A DNA stretch of 64,000 nt from Helicobacter turcicus (GTDB lineage: Bacteria > Campylobacterota > Campylobacteria > Campylobacterales > Helicobacteraceae), in NCBI RefSeq assembly GCF_019711685.1, contig NZ_JAIGYQ010000003.1, positions 62,001-126,000 on the forward strand. Reading direction: 5' to 3'. Each line of letters opens with the position of its first letter. The first letter of the stretch is position 1. The position numbers and the translations under genes are program-made. The notes under the pieces were generated by a model, which was given only the letters and a program-made list of their open reading frames with translations, ran no database searches and was not told the DNA's origin. Shown here one piece after another: positions 15,691-25,386 of this stretch.

Positions 15691-16795
15691 GGATAAAATC
15701 TTCTAGAACCTCTTCTTGCATAATGTAGGCAATTTCTAAGGTGAAAGTCTGATTTATGCGTTGATTTACAATCACAATAGGTGAGGTGAAAAATCCGTTA
15801 GGATAGAGTTGATAGCGTAAGTTTAGCTGTATTGTATCACTTAAGCCTTCACATAAAAGAGTGTTGAAATCTTGTGTTTTTAGTAAATCTTTAAAGGCAT
15901 TAAATTCTAAAAGTAAGATTCCTTCTTTATTAGCATAGCCTATACCTTGTTGCCAGAACTCTACTTTGGCTTTTATGGGTTTGTTTAGCATAGAGTAGTT
16001 GCAAATAAAACTTGGAATCGTGCAATCCCCAACCTTTAATAATCCACTTAATATGCGGTAATGTTGCACTTTACGCTTAATAATTTGGTAAGGTTTTTGC
16101 GTTTGCTCTAATTGTGTGCGGGTTTGAAAGTTTTTAAGGCGCAAAGCGGGGAGATTTCTTGTTTCTTTTGGGAGATTTAGGACGGAGAGTAGTTCTAAGG
16201 GACGCTTTTGTGATTTTTTGCGTTGAGCTTCTAGAGCATAGAGACAGCCGCAATAATTTTGGCGATAAAGATTAGTATCTCTAGCAAGTTTGTTTTGGAG
16301 TTGTGTCCCTCCGTTGCTTCTCACATCAATAGACAAAAAGGCAAGATGATGCTTATTGGCAATTGTTTCACCTTGAGCAAAAAGTTCCTCTTGGGATTTC
16401 ATAGGGCTTGCAAGTAGAGTTGTTGTAAATTCTACGCAATGAGATTCTAGTGCAACTTGTGCGCTCCTTTCTAATCTAAAATCAAAGCAATAGCTACAAC
16501 GTTTTCCTTTTTCTGGAGCATTCTCTAAGCCCTTGCTGCCCTCTAACCACTCTGCAAGATTGTATTCCCCCTCAATAAGAGGAATCTTAAGTTGCGCACA
16601 ACTGCGTTTCACATCAAAAAGGCGCATTTGGTATTCTTCAAAGGGGTGGATGTTAGGATTATAGAAAAAGCCACAAAAGTTTTTATTGGGGTATTTTTCT
16701 TGAAGTTGGGTTAAAAAGTGATGGCTATCCACGCTACAACAAATGTGCACTAAAGTAGTGTTTTGATTAGTGAAGTCATAGGGAATCTTGGACAT
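15674..16795 (-). CDS. queH: Epoxyqueuosine reductase QueH
   Basis: Last step of queuosine synthesis: reduction of epoxyqueuosine in tRNA, the non-cobalamin alternative to QueG. The N-terminal HICCSVDSH, the RCSYCFDFRL segment and YCGCLYALE carry the conserved cysteines that hold an Fe-S cluster and a second metal. The start is the ATG at 16795 (MSKIPYDF), with AAAGGC upstream; an earlier in-frame ATG would add 19 unconserved residues. Residues beyond about 200 form a C-terminal extension not needed for the short QueH core; I recall similarly long proteins in H. pylori. It shares direction with the upstream glycosyltransferase gene. Confidence 0.9.
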   Translation of the reverse strand: MSKIPYDFTNQNTTLVHICCSVDSHHFLTQLQEKYPNKNFCGFFYNPNIHPFEEYQMRLFDVKRSCAQLKIPLIEGEYNLAEWLEGSKGLENAPEKGKRCSYCFDFRLERSAQVALESHCVEFTTTLLASPMKSQEELFAQGETIANKHHLAFLSIDVRSNGGTQLQNKLARDTNLYRQNYCGCLYALEAQRKKSQKRPLELLSVLNLPKETRNLPALRLKNFQTRTQLEQTQKPYQIIKRKVQHYRILSGLLKVGDCTIPSFICNYSMLNKPIKAKVEFWQQGIGYANKEGILLLEFNAFKDLLKTQDFNTLLCEGLSDTIQLNLRYQLYPNGFFTSPIVIVNQRINQTFTLEIAYIMQEEVLEDFIPTSNQ

Positions 16796-16838
16796 TATTT
16801 TGCCTTTTTTGTGGAATAGAATCTTATAAACCATTTGC

Positions 16839-17831
16839 TTATGGATTTGCAACTAGAATAAGATTATCCAAAGTCTTTTTAATACAAATCTTAAAATGTT
16901 TTATATGGTATTGGTATTTGCTCTTCCATCTTTTATTAACACAATAATAAGTGAAAGGATTGTTAAAATTTCCACAAGGATAGCGGATAACATCATAATA
17001 AGGATAAAAAGCAATTATACGTTTTGCCATTATATCTGCTAGGCTTATATTGCCTGTTGATGGGCTTATAATGCAATCAAAGATTTTTGTTAATTCAATT
17101 AAGTCAAAAATATCACTCCCATTGTGATAAACAAAAATATTTTTTAATTGATAAGCAGGGGAAGTTTTGTTGCCGTAAGTTGTCCAAATAAATAAAAATT
17201 GTGGATAGATTAATGCAAACTCTAAGAGAAGTTCCCACCAATCTTGTTCTTTTAGATTGTAATTTGAATCTGCAGAGTGGCAATATGCATTGATGTTAAT
17301 GATTTTGGAATATTTTTGAATCTCTAAAGGGCATAAAATATTTTTTATTTTATTTTGGTTTTCTTTTTTTGTGTGTAGGGCAATTTCATGAAAGTCGCAT
17401 AAATGGATATTGGAGTCATAGTGTTTTTCATCAATTGCCCGAATTAGTCGTAAATAACGTTCTCTATCTGCTTGTTTCCAGCGATTTGTTGGAAGAATTT
17501 TAAATTTTCGTGCAATAAGGTTGTGCAAATGCCAAAAGGTAATGACCTTATCTATATTTGCCTTTTTCAAAAGTTTAATAATATCTGTTTTTGGGTTTGC
17601 TAGAATAAAAAAGTTTAAGTTAGTAGATTGTAAAAAAGTATGCAAGGATTGTTCATTGAGAATTGTAATGTTTGTGGTAAAGTTGGAATTTTTAGCAAAT
17701 TGCTCTCCTTTATGGGTTGTTAGAAAAGTAATCTCTGCATTGGGATAAAGTTTGCAGAGGGCGAATAAAGCAGGTAATAATACGCAAATATCACCTATTG
17801 CGTTATAATTCCCATAAAAGGCTATTTTCAT
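16839..17831 (-). CDS. Glycosyltransferase family 9-like protein
   Basis: Resembles ADP-heptose:LPS heptosyltransferases (GT-B fold, GT9). The N-terminus MKIAFYGNYNAIGDICVLLPALFAL matches the family's start, where a glycine-rich loop precedes GD and a hydrophobic helix. The C-terminal donor-binding half has SPSTGNISLADIMAKRIIAFY, the counterpart of the GT9 'D(T/S)GxxHLAAA' segment, although the usual His is Ile here. At 330 residues the length is normal. Probable role is in lipooligosaccharide or another surface glycan. AAGGAG precedes the start. It is separated from murB by 29 bases. Donor and acceptor sugars are unknown. Confidence 0.7.
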   Translation of the reverse strand: MKIAFYGNYNAIGDICVLLPALFALCKLYPNAEITFLTTHKGEQFAKNSNFTTNITILNEQSLHTFLQSTNLNFFILANPKTDIIKLLKKANIDKVITFWHLHNLIARKFKILPTNRWKQADRERYLRLIRAIDEKHYDSNIHLCDFHEIALHTKKENQNKIKNILCPLEIQKYSKIININAYCHSADSNYNLKEQDWWELLLEFALIYPQFLFIWTTYGNKTSPAYQLKNIFVYHNGSDIFDLIELTKIFDCIISPSTGNISLADIMAKRIIAFYPYYDVIRYPCGNFNNPFTYYCVNKRWKSKYQYHIKHFKICIKKTLDNLILVANP

Positions 17832-17860
17832 ATTATTTTCTCCTTTTGTCTGCGTATGTT

Positions 17861-18682
17861 TTATAGAATGATTTGGACTTCATTTTCTAGAGTGATTTTA
17901 GATTCTGTATAAACTTTTTCTTTTGCTAGTTGAATTAAATCTAAGGCTTCCTCAAAACTAGAATTTCCGAGATTGACTAAAAAATTAGCATGGATTGGAC
18001 TAAACATTAAGCTTTTGTTTTTACCAAATTTTACACCTTTTAAGCCCACATTTTCTATTAATGCACCTGCAAAATTGCCTTTAGGATTCTTGAAGCAACT
18101 CCCAAAACTAGGCTCTTTTGGTTGATTTTGGCGCATTTTAGTGAAGGTTTCTACAAGGCTAGAGTTAAAATTTGCCTGTTTTTTAAAAATTCCTGCAAAT
18201 ATTAGCCCTGAAATTGCGCTATTACGATAGGTTAGCCCCAGCGATTCCACACTTTTAAAACAAAGTTTAGTATTAGAATCTAGCATTAGAATTCCTTGTA
18301 GAACATCTTTAATTGCGTAAGTTTTTAGTCCTGCGTTCATTTTAATGATTCCACCGATACTTCCGGGAAGTTTGGATAAAATCTCAAAACCGAATAGATT
18401 CTTGCATTTAGCATAAGAAAATAGCCTGCCACTAGGTGTTGCTGCGCCTACTTCTAAGCAATCCCCTAAGTCTTTAATATAATCAAACTTCTTGCTTAGG
18501 GTGATGAGGTTTTTTGCGTTTGGAGAGATTAGGAGGTTATTTGCTTTGCCAACAATGTTAATAGGTGTGCCACTTTGCAAAAACATATCATAGTCTTCTA
18601 GGGATTCTATGAAGTTTAAAGGCTGGATAGCACCGATTTTAACACTAGTGTAGTGTGAGAAGTCAATAGTTTTTTGTAACAT
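17861..18682 (-). CDS. murB: UDP-N-acetylenolpyruvoylglucosamine reductase
   Basis: FAD enzyme that reduces UDP-GlcNAc-enolpyruvate to UDP-MurNAc in peptidoglycan synthesis. The FAD-binding part includes GKANNLLISPN, then GFEILSKLPGSIGGIIKMNAG, and the YRNSAISG segment. The catalytic serine region is SFGSCFKNPKGNFAGALIE; a C-terminal glutamate in ENEVQII is likely the second catalytic residue. Length of 273 is typical. The ATG overlaps the fliQ stop (TAATG), so it is translated from the same message as fliQ. Confidence 0.95.
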   Translation of the reverse strand: MLQKTIDFSHYTSVKIGAIQPLNFIESLEDYDMFLQSGTPINIVGKANNLLISPNAKNLITLSKKFDYIKDLGDCLEVGAATPSGRLFSYAKCKNLFGFEILSKLPGSIGGIIKMNAGLKTYAIKDVLQGILMLDSNTKLCFKSVESLGLTYRNSAISGLIFAGIFKKQANFNSSLVETFTKMRQNQPKEPSFGSCFKNPKGNFAGALIENVGLKGVKFGKNKSLMFSPIHANFLVNLGNSSFEEALDLIQLAKEKVYTESKITLENEVQIIL

Positions 18683-18948
18683 TAAAACAAAAAAGTTGGC
18701 ATCATGTTAAAAATACGCGTTGTGAAATCTATTAGCATATTTAACATCCAAGGCATTGTAAAGATAATAACAGCAATGACAGCTAGGATTTTTGGCACAA
18801 AAGTAAGTGTCATTTCATTAATTTGCGTGGTGGCTTGAAAAATACTAATCATAAGCCCAACTATAAGCCCAACAAGTAGCATTGGAAGCGATAGAATCAA
18901 TGTAATTTTATAAGTTTCAATGGCGAGATTCATTAACTGCGCTTCCAT
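18682..18948 (-). CDS. fliQ: Flagellar export apparatus protein FliQ
   Basis: Small inner-membrane subunit of the flagellar type III export gate. Eighty-eight residues with two transmembrane helices: one in the ITLILSLPMLLVGLIVGLMIS region, one in LAVIAVIIFTMPWMLNML. The ISIFQATTQINEMTL loop between them is the FliQ signature. The start is the ATG at 18948, with AAGGGAAA just upstream. fliQ sits between fabI and murB, apart from other flagellar genes, which is common in this phylum. Confidence 0.95.
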   Translation of the reverse strand: MEAQLMNLAIETYKITLILSLPMLLVGLIVGLMISIFQATTQINEMTLTFVPKILAVIAVIIFTMPWMLNMLIDFTTRIFNMMPTFLF

Positions 18949-18965
18949 AAATTTTCCCTTATTTT

Positions 18966-19790
<825 letters not shown>

Positions 19791-19797
19791 TTAGCCT

Positions 19798-20502
19798 TTA
19801 AAACGAATTTTCTAAAATTTTGCAAAAGCTTTGAATCTCCCAGCTTGCACTTCCAACAAGCACACCATCAACACCATCTAAGCTTAGGATTTCACTCACA
19901 TTTTGTGGTTTCACACTTCCGCCATAAAGAAGCGGAATTTTACCTAATTTTTGCTTTAAGCGCGTGTGGATTTGCGTGATTTCTTCTAAAGTCGCGCTAA
20001 TTCCACTACCAATTGCCCAAATAGGTTCGTAAGCGATAATTAGCTTAGGATAGTCTAAGGCAATACCTTTTAATTGTGATTCCAAAAACACTAAGGTAGA
20101 ATCTAAGCCCTTATTTTTAGTTTCTAAACTCTCGCCAATGCAGTAAAAAATCTCAAAATCTTGCCTTGCGAAATAAGCAAACTTTTGTGCGCAAAACTCT
20201 TGAGATTCTCCTAGAATCTCGCGTCTCTCACTATGTCCAATTAATAAAGATTGAATTTGAAATTCATGGAGTTGCTCTAAACCGATTTCACCAGTAAAAG
20301 AGCCACATTGTGTAAAATAAGCATTTTGCGCACCGATTGAGAAATGCTTAAAAGTATTGTCTAAAAGTGCGGTTGTTGGGGGGAAAATGGTGATTTTATT
20401 AGGATTTTTCTGTGTGTTTAAAAAAGATTCTAATGTTGTGCAAAACTCTTGTGTACTTCTTCTTGTGTGGTTAGTTTTAAAATTACTAGCAATGATTTTC
20501 AT
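19798..20502 (-). CDS. tpiA: Triosephosphate isomerase
   Basis: Interconverts dihydroxyacetone phosphate and glyceraldehyde 3-phosphate. The catalytic lysine is in ASNFKTNH near the start, the catalytic His in IGHSERRE, and the catalytic Glu in AYEPIWAIGSG. The phosphate-binding GGSV is in LLYGGSVKPQN. At 234 residues it is somewhat shorter than the E. coli enzyme, as in other Helicobacter. It is first of the tpiA-fabI-fliQ-murB run; a minus-strand TATAAT at 20534-20539 is its likely -10 box. Confidence 0.97.
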   Translation of the reverse strand: MKIIASNFKTNHTRRSTQEFCTTLESFLNTQKNPNKITIFPPTTALLDNTFKHFSIGAQNAYFTQCGSFTGEIGLEQLHEFQIQSLLIGHSERREILGESQEFCAQKFAYFARQDFEIFYCIGESLETKNKGLDSTLVFLESQLKGIALDYPKLIIAYEPIWAIGSGISATLEEITQIHTRLKQKLGKIPLLYGGSVKPQNVSEILSLDGVDGVLVGSASWEIQSFCKILENSF

Positions 20503-20876
20503 TAAGGATTCCTAGAGTTTATTTTGGTTGGGCATTATAGCAGAAGTTTTTCTAGGAGTTTGATGAATACCTATGTGTATTTACCTGCGAACAGACCAAA
20601 ACAAAGTCTGGAATTATAATCCACAAGTAAGGAAGTTAAGAGAATAGAGAGGAATCTCTCAATTGGATTTAGTATTGGATATTGGTATAAAATCTGTAGC
20701 TTTTAATTGTAAAAATAACAAATATGGCAAACATTTTAATCTAGAACATCTTTAAAATTTCAAAAAGATTAAAGGTTTCTATTGTAGATTTTTGAATATA
20801 AGTATTGAGAATTGTATGGAGTTAGTGGTTGGTAGTGCTATAATTTTAAAAATTTTAACACATTTAGAGAGTTGTT
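20503..20876. other. Intergenic stretch between tpiA and the FUSC gene
   Basis: A 374-base divergent region. It holds the tpiA -10 box (minus strand, 20534-20539), a TATAAT at 20839-20844 for the FUSC gene, and a short open stretch at 20660-20755 that may be a transposase remnant (listed separately). Confidence 0.6.
20660..20755 (+). pseudogene. Possible TnpB-type transposase remnant
   Basis: Thirty-one open codons, without a start or ribosome-binding site, read LDLVLDIGIKSVAFNC and then NNKYGKHFN. This recalls the GIDLGIK(S/T)FAV...NPKF segment around the first catalytic Asp of IS605-family TnpB. Past the TAA the frame gives NFKKIKG, reminiscent of the following Lys-rich stretch. The match is short and by memory only, so it may be coincidence. 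Confidence 0.25.
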
Positions 20877-21956
20877 ATGTTTTTGGAAAAAGCAAAAAAA
20901 GAACTCGGATTAATTTTTACTTGGAATCAAAGTGATAGGTCGTGGCAAATGCCTTTCTTTGCTGCGCTTGGTGTGGCTGTAATTTTGTTTGTTGCAACTC
21001 TTTTTGGTCGTCCTAATTTTGGACTGGTTTCTGTTATTGGGGCAATGATTTTTTTGTATGTGCCTGATACTCCCATTTATCACAAAATGATTTTAAGTAT
21101 GACGTGTGCATTTGGAATCACTGTGTCTTTCACGCTAGGGCTTGTGGGGCAGAGTTTTCCGCAACTTATTCCGCTCATTGTTTTTGGTGTAACACTTGTG
21201 AGCGCACAGGTTGTGCGGTATTTTAGTATAGGCGCACCGGGATTTTTCTTTTTTACTTTTGCTACGATTCTTGGGACTTATATTCCCTTTGAAGTGGCGG
21301 ATTATCCTATGGCAATTGGTCTTGTTGCGCTTGGGACGATGGTTGCAAACATTATGGTATTGTTGTATTCTTTAAGTGTTATTTATATTTTTAAGCATAC
21401 TATTAAACCCATTCCAAAGGTCGGAGAGCTCGGTTTTGGAGTGATTGTGATTGACCCTATAATTATTGCTTCTTTTGTTGGGTTTGCTATGTTTTTGCAA
21501 AGTCATTTGGAGCTAGATCGTGGATATTGGGTTGGGATTAGTTGTGCTGCGGTGATGACAGCAGTTACTTTTAAGCAGATTTGGATTAAGCAACTCCAAA
21601 GGATTCTAGGCACGATTGCTGGGGTAAGTTTGGCTTATTTTTTGCTACATTTTACATTTAGTCCGATTGAATTTGCACTTTTAATGATGATTTTAATGTT
21701 TTTTGCAGAATACACCGTAGTGCGTAATTATGCGTTATCAATGGTATTTTTAACTCCCTATTCTACTTATTTAGCAGAAGTTAGTAATTTTATGCAATAT
21801 AATCCAGATGTGATTATTCAAGCTAGAGTTTTGGACATCATCATAGGAAGTATTATTGGATTAATTGGCGGAGCATTTATGCATTGGGGGACGTTGCGTA
21901 GAGTTTTGGAATGCATTGCAAGGAAAATTGTTTTTAAGTGGATTGGTGCGGAGTAA
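20877..21956 (+). CDS. FUSC-family membrane protein
   Basis: Integral membrane protein of 359 residues with about ten hydrophobic segments in two sets, separated near residues 180-200. This is the half-repeat layout of FUSC (fusaric acid resistance-like, YccS/AaeB-related) proteins. The segment GYWVGISCAAVMTA followed by QRILGTIAGVSLAY matches the FUSC pattern in which a Trp-containing helix precedes an R-x-x-G-T-x-x-G helix. Relatives are proposed efflux components, but no partner membrane-fusion or outer-membrane gene is adjacent, and the cytosolic domain of AaeB is absent. Single gene with its own -10 box; substrate unknown. Confidence 0.75.
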   Translation: MFLEKAKKELGLIFTWNQSDRSWQMPFFAALGVAVILFVATLFGRPNFGLVSVIGAMIFLYVPDTPIYHKMILSMTCAFGITVSFTLGLVGQSFPQLIPLIVFGVTLVSAQVVRYFSIGAPGFFFFTFATILGTYIPFEVADYPMAIGLVALGTMVANIMVLLYSLSVIYIFKHTIKPIPKVGELGFGVIVIDPIIIASFVGFAMFLQSHLELDRGYWVGISCAAVMTAVTFKQIWIKQLQRILGTIAGVSLAYFLLHFTFSPIEFALLMMILMFFAEYTVVRNYALSMVFLTPYSTYLAEVSNFMQYNPDVIIQARVLDIIIGSIIGLIGGAFMHWGTLRRVLECIARKIVFKWIGAE

Positions 21957-21969
21957 ATTGGAATCCTAT

Positions 21970-22530
21970 CTATTTTAAAATTCTAGGCAGGGTAATTCCT
22001 TTTTGTCTTTGATACTTGCCCTTTTTATCTTTATAGCTCACTTCGCAATCCCTATCACCTTCTAAAAATAACACTTGTGCAATTCCTTCATTGGCATAAA
22101 TTTTAGCAGGCAAGGGCGTTGTGTTTGAAATCTCAATGGTAATATGTCCTTCAAATTCTGGTTCAAAAGGTGTAACATTGACAATAATTCCACATCTTGC
22201 ATAGGTGCTTTTACCAAGACAAATTGCTAAAATATTGCGTGGAATCTTAAAATACTCCACTGTTCTAGCAAGCGCAAAAGAATTTGGTGGCACAATGCAC
22301 ACATCTCCTACAAAATCCACGACATTTGCCGCATCAAAATTTTTTGGATCTACAACCATTGCATTAATATTTGTAAAAATTTTAAATTCATTACTTACTC
22401 TAATGTCATAGCCATAACTAGAAAGCCCATAGCTGACCACACCTTTGCCCACTTGATTCTCACAAAATGGCATAATCATTGTGTGTTCTATCGCCATTTT
22501 TCTAATCCAAGTATCTTCTTTTAAACCCAT
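21970..22530 (-). CDS. dcd: dCTP deaminase
   Basis: Converts dCTP to dUTP to feed thymidylate synthesis. The 186-residue protein shows the trimeric dUTPase-like fold. [13 protein letters not shown] is near the start, [31 protein letters not shown] contains the catalytic Glu and the core sheet, and the C-terminal [12 protein letters not shown] closes over the nucleotide. An AAGGAATAAA ribosome-binding site precedes the ATG. It diverges from accB, an arrangement I recall from H. pylori. Confidence 0.96.
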   Translation of the reverse strand: MGLKEDTWIRKMAIEHTMIMPFCENQVGKGVVSYGLSSYGYDIRVSNEFKIFTNINAMVVDPKNFDAANVVDFVGDVCIVPPNSFALARTVEYFKIPRNILAICLGKSTYARCGIIVNVTPFEPEFEGHITIEISNTTPLPAKIYANEGIAQVLFLEGDRDCEVSYKDKKGKYQRQKGITLPRILK

Positions 22531-22666
22531 TTTATTCCTTGCTAAGTGATTATTTTATTTAAATGTGATATTATAACAGATTAAAGAGTGATTCTACTCC
22601 ATACAAGGCACTTAAAGGCGCTTAGCTTTTGGGAATGCTAGATTAAACTTCAAAAAGGCTTTAGAA

Positions 22667-23131
22667 ATGGATTTTAAAGATATTAAAGAACTCATCAAAA
22701 TCTTTGATGCAAGCACTCTAAATCGTCTAAGCATTACACAAGATACGACTAAAATTAAATTAGAAAAAGGCGCAGGTAGAGAGAGTGCGCCTACTTTAGT
22801 TGCACAAACAACGTCAGCTCCAACTCAAGCTACACAAAGCCTTCCACAGGTAGCACCTGTTGCTTCTGCGTTAGCTCCAGCAGCGCCAAGTGGTGATACG
22901 ATTAATTCCCCAATGGTTGGGACATTTTACCGCTGCCCTAGTCCAAATGCCCCAGCTTATGTTAATGTTGGTGATAAGGTAAAAAAAGGACAAACATTAG
23001 GGATTATTGAAGCGATGAAAATTATGAATGAAATTGAAGCGGAATTTGATTGTAAGATTGTGGAGATCATTCCAAACGATGCGCAACCTGTGGAATACAA
23101 CTCTCCTTTATTTGTTGTGGAGAGACTCTAA
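22667..23131 (+). CDS. accB: Biotin carboxyl carrier protein of acetyl-CoA carboxylase
   Basis: Carries biotin between the two half-reactions that make malonyl-CoA. Residues 1-35 are the N-terminal helical part, followed by an Ala/Pro/Thr/Gln-rich flexible linker (about 45-80). The biotinyl domain has the EAMKIMNE motif, whose lysine is biotinylated. The typical thumb segment SPNAPAYVNVGD is present. Length is 154. The stop overlaps the accC start (TAATG). Confidence 0.97.
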   Translation: MDFKDIKELIKIFDASTLNRLSITQDTTKIKLEKGAGRESAPTLVAQTTSAPTQATQSLPQVAPVASALAPAAPSGDTINSPMVGTFYRCPSPNAPAYVNVGDKVKKGQTLGIIEAMKIMNEIEAEFDCKIVEIIPNDAQPVEYNSPLFVVERL

Positions 23132-24480
23132 TGCCTTTGCAAAAAGAAATTAATACCATTTTAATTGCAAATCGTGGCGAAATTGCTCTAAGGGCAATTC
23201 GCACGATTAAAGAAATGGGAAAAAAAGCAATTGCTGTGTATTCTACGGCAGATAAAGATGCGCATTATTTAGACTTAGCAGATGCAAAAGTGTGCATTGG
23301 TGGAGATAAATCTAGTGAGAGTTATCTTAATATTCCAGCAATTATTTCTGCCGCGGAGCTTTTCAAAGCTGATGCGATTTTTCCCGGATACGGATTTTTG
23401 AGTGAAAATCAAAATTTTGTTGAGATTTGTAACCACCATGAGATAGAATTTATCGGTCCAACACCAGATGTCATGGCACTAATGAGTGATAAAAGCAAGG
23501 CAAAGGAAGTGATGAAAAATGCTGGAGTTCCAGTAATTCCCGGGAGTGATGGCGCAGTGGAATCCAAAGAGCAAGCTATTAAGCTTGCTAAAGAAATTGG
23601 CTACCCAGTAATTTTAAAAGCAGCAGCAGGTGGTGGTGGGCGCGGAATGCGTATTGTAGAATGCGAAGAGAATATGTTCAATGCTTATTTAGCAGCGGAA
23701 TCTGAAGCCATTAGTGCATTTGGTGATGGCACAATTTATATGGAGAAGTTTATTGATAAGCCAAAGCATGTTGAAGTGCAAATTATCGCCGATAAACATG
23801 GTAATGTTTTACATATTGGTGAGAGAGATTGTTCGCTTCAAAGACGTCATCAAAAACTCATTGAGGAATCCCCTGCGCCAACACTGAAGCCAAAAACGCG
23901 TGAAAAATTGTTAAAAACTGCCATTACTGCGACAAAAGCAATTAAATATGTAGGGGCAGGAACTTATGAGTTTTTGTTAGATTCTAATCAGAATTTCTAT
24001 TTTATGGAGATGAACACAAGATTGCAGGTTGAACATCCAGTGAGTGAGCTAGTAAGTGGCTTAGACATTATTGAGTTAATGGTTAAAGTGGCTGAAGGTA
24101 AAGAACTTCCAAAACAAGATTCTATAAGCTTTAGCGGGTGTGCAATGGAGTGTAGAATTACAGCAGAGGATCCTGTGAAATTCTATCCCTCTGCAGGGAA
24201 AATCACAAAGTGGATTGCTCCAGGTGGCAATAATGTGCGCATTGATAGCCATGCTTATGCGGGCTATGTTGTGCCGATGTTTTATGATTCTATGATTGGG
24301 AAGCTTATTGTTTGGGGACGCAATCGGGATGAAGCAATTGTTAGAATGGCACGTGCCTTAGATGAGTTTTGCGTAGAAGGTATTAAAACAACCATTGCAT
24401 TTCATAAAGAAATGATGAAAAATGACGATTTTAAAAGAGGCGTTGTCCATACTAAGTATTTGGAGCAAAAAAATGACTAG
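23131..24480 (+). CDS. accC: Biotin carboxylase subunit of acetyl-CoA carboxylase
   Basis: ATP-dependent carboxylation of the AccB biotin. It begins INTILIANRGEIALRAIRT and carries the ATP-grasp glycine-rich loop KAAAGGGGRGMR. The HVEVQI segment, the ERDCSLQRRHQKLIEESPAP motif and the catalytic EMNTRLQVEHPV are all present. The 449 residues are full length. It is coupled to accB by a one-base overlap. The flaC promoter begins 25 bases after its stop. Confidence 0.97.
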   Translation: MPLQKEINTILIANRGEIALRAIRTIKEMGKKAIAVYSTADKDAHYLDLADAKVCIGGDKSSESYLNIPAIISAAELFKADAIFPGYGFLSENQNFVEICNHHEIEFIGPTPDVMALMSDKSKAKEVMKNAGVPVIPGSDGAVESKEQAIKLAKEIGYPVILKAAAGGGGRGMRIVECEENMFNAYLAAESEAISAFGDGTIYMEKFIDKPKHVEVQIIADKHGNVLHIGERDCSLQRRHQKLIEESPAPTLKPKTREKLLKTAITATKAIKYVGAGTYEFLLDSNQNFYFMEMNTRLQVEHPVSELVSGLDIIELMVKVAEGKELPKQDSISFSGCAMECRITAEDPVKFYPSAGKITKWIAPGGNNVRIDSHAYAGYVVPMFYDSMIGKLIVWGRNRDEAIVRMARALDEFCVEGIKTTIAFHKEMMKNDDFKRGVVHTKYLEQKND

Positions 24481-24505
24481 TGGTTCTGTGAAAAGAGGCA
24501 TAAAG

Positions 24506-24522
24506 TGGAACAAAAAATGCTT
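24506..24522 (+). promoter_or_regulatory. Sigma54 (RpoN) promoter of flaC
   Basis: TGGAACAAAAAATGCTT has GG and GC exactly 10 bases apart (GG at 24507-24508, GC at 24519-24520), agreeing with the TGGNAC-N5-TTGC(T) sigma54 consensus at -24/-12. Predicted transcription start is about 24532, giving a 45-base leader to the flaC start. Confidence 0.8.
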
Positions 24523-24576
24523 GTATCTCTTGGAAGTCGCAAGGATGCAAATTAAACTAAAATCAAGGAGATGAAA

Positions 24577-25332
24577 ATGAAAATCGGGAATTCACAAAGC
24601 ACAAATGAAAGTTTGATTAGCTTAAATAAAGCAAAAGAAGAGGAAAAAGACGCATTAAAGAAAATCTCTTCCCAGCGTCCTATTGATGCTACAGATGGTG
24701 CAAGTTTAGCAATTGCCAATGCGCTTTTAGCACAAGCAAATTCAATGAGTCAAGGTGTGAGAAATGCAAATGACGCTCTAGGTGTTATGCAAATTGCCGA
24801 TGCGACGCTTTCAAATATTACAGATTCTGCAATTCGTATGAATGAACTCTCTGTTGCACTTGGAAATCCAGCACTAAATAGCGACCAAAGAGCAATGATT
24901 CAAAGTGAAGCAAATGCGCTTACACAATCTATGCAAGATGCAACAAGTCAAGCTATTTTTAATGGTAAGAATGTGTTTGGTGGGCAGATGAGCTTTGTAA
25001 CAGGCAGTGGCACAGCAAGCATTAATATGCAAGCGCCAAATGTCGCAGATTTAAGCGTGAATAACCAGCAAAGCATTTTGGGCTTTATTGAGAGAGTAAA
25101 TATGGAACGTGCAAATATTGGCTCTGCGATGAATGGAATCCAATCTGGTATTAATGCAAGCATGAACACAATTGTGAATTTGAAAACCGCTGAGGGTGGC
25201 TTAATGAAAGATGATGTGGCAGAAAACTATAATCAGCTAAATAGCGCAAAACTAAAAGAAAATGCAACGCTTTATGCAAGTTCTTTTAACACACAATACC
25301 TACAAAGTCGTTTAGACGCATTGCTTGGTTAA
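24577..25332 (+). CDS. flaC: FlaC-like secreted flagellin homologue
   Basis: A 251-residue protein with flagellin D0/D1 ends only. Residues 1-140 resemble the N-terminal flagellin domain (ASLAIANALLAQ...GVMQIADATLSNITDSAIRMNELSV). The C-terminal third (ERANIGSAMNGIQSGINASMN...LKENATLYASS) is the C-terminal helix pair; the surface D2/D3 domains are absent. In C. jejuni FlaC is exported by the flagellar apparatus and is not a major filament subunit; the same is inferred here. The second ATG (24577) is 6 bases from AAGGAG, whereas the first (24571) touches it, so the second is chosen. A sigma54 promoter lies upstream. Confidence 0.85.
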   Translation: MKIGNSQSTNESLISLNKAKEEEKDALKKISSQRPIDATDGASLAIANALLAQANSMSQGVRNANDALGVMQIADATLSNITDSAIRMNELSVALGNPALNSDQRAMIQSEANALTQSMQDATSQAIFNGKNVFGGQMSFVTGSGTASINMQAPNVADLSVNNQQSILGFIERVNMERANIGSAMNGIQSGINASMNTIVNLKTAEGGLMKDDVAENYNQLNSAKLKENATLYASSFNTQYLQSRLDALLG

Positions 25333-25346
25333 TCTTTATCAAGCAG

Positions 25347-25370
25347 AGGGGGGATTCTTCTAAATTCCCC
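25347..25370. terminator. Convergent terminator between flaC and the CitMHS gene
   Basis: GAGGGGGGATT and AATTCCCC can pair around a short TCTTCTA loop, followed by TTTCCCCC. It lies between two convergent genes and could end both transcripts. Confidence 0.55.
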
Positions 25371-25386
25371 TTTCCCCCGAATCTCA

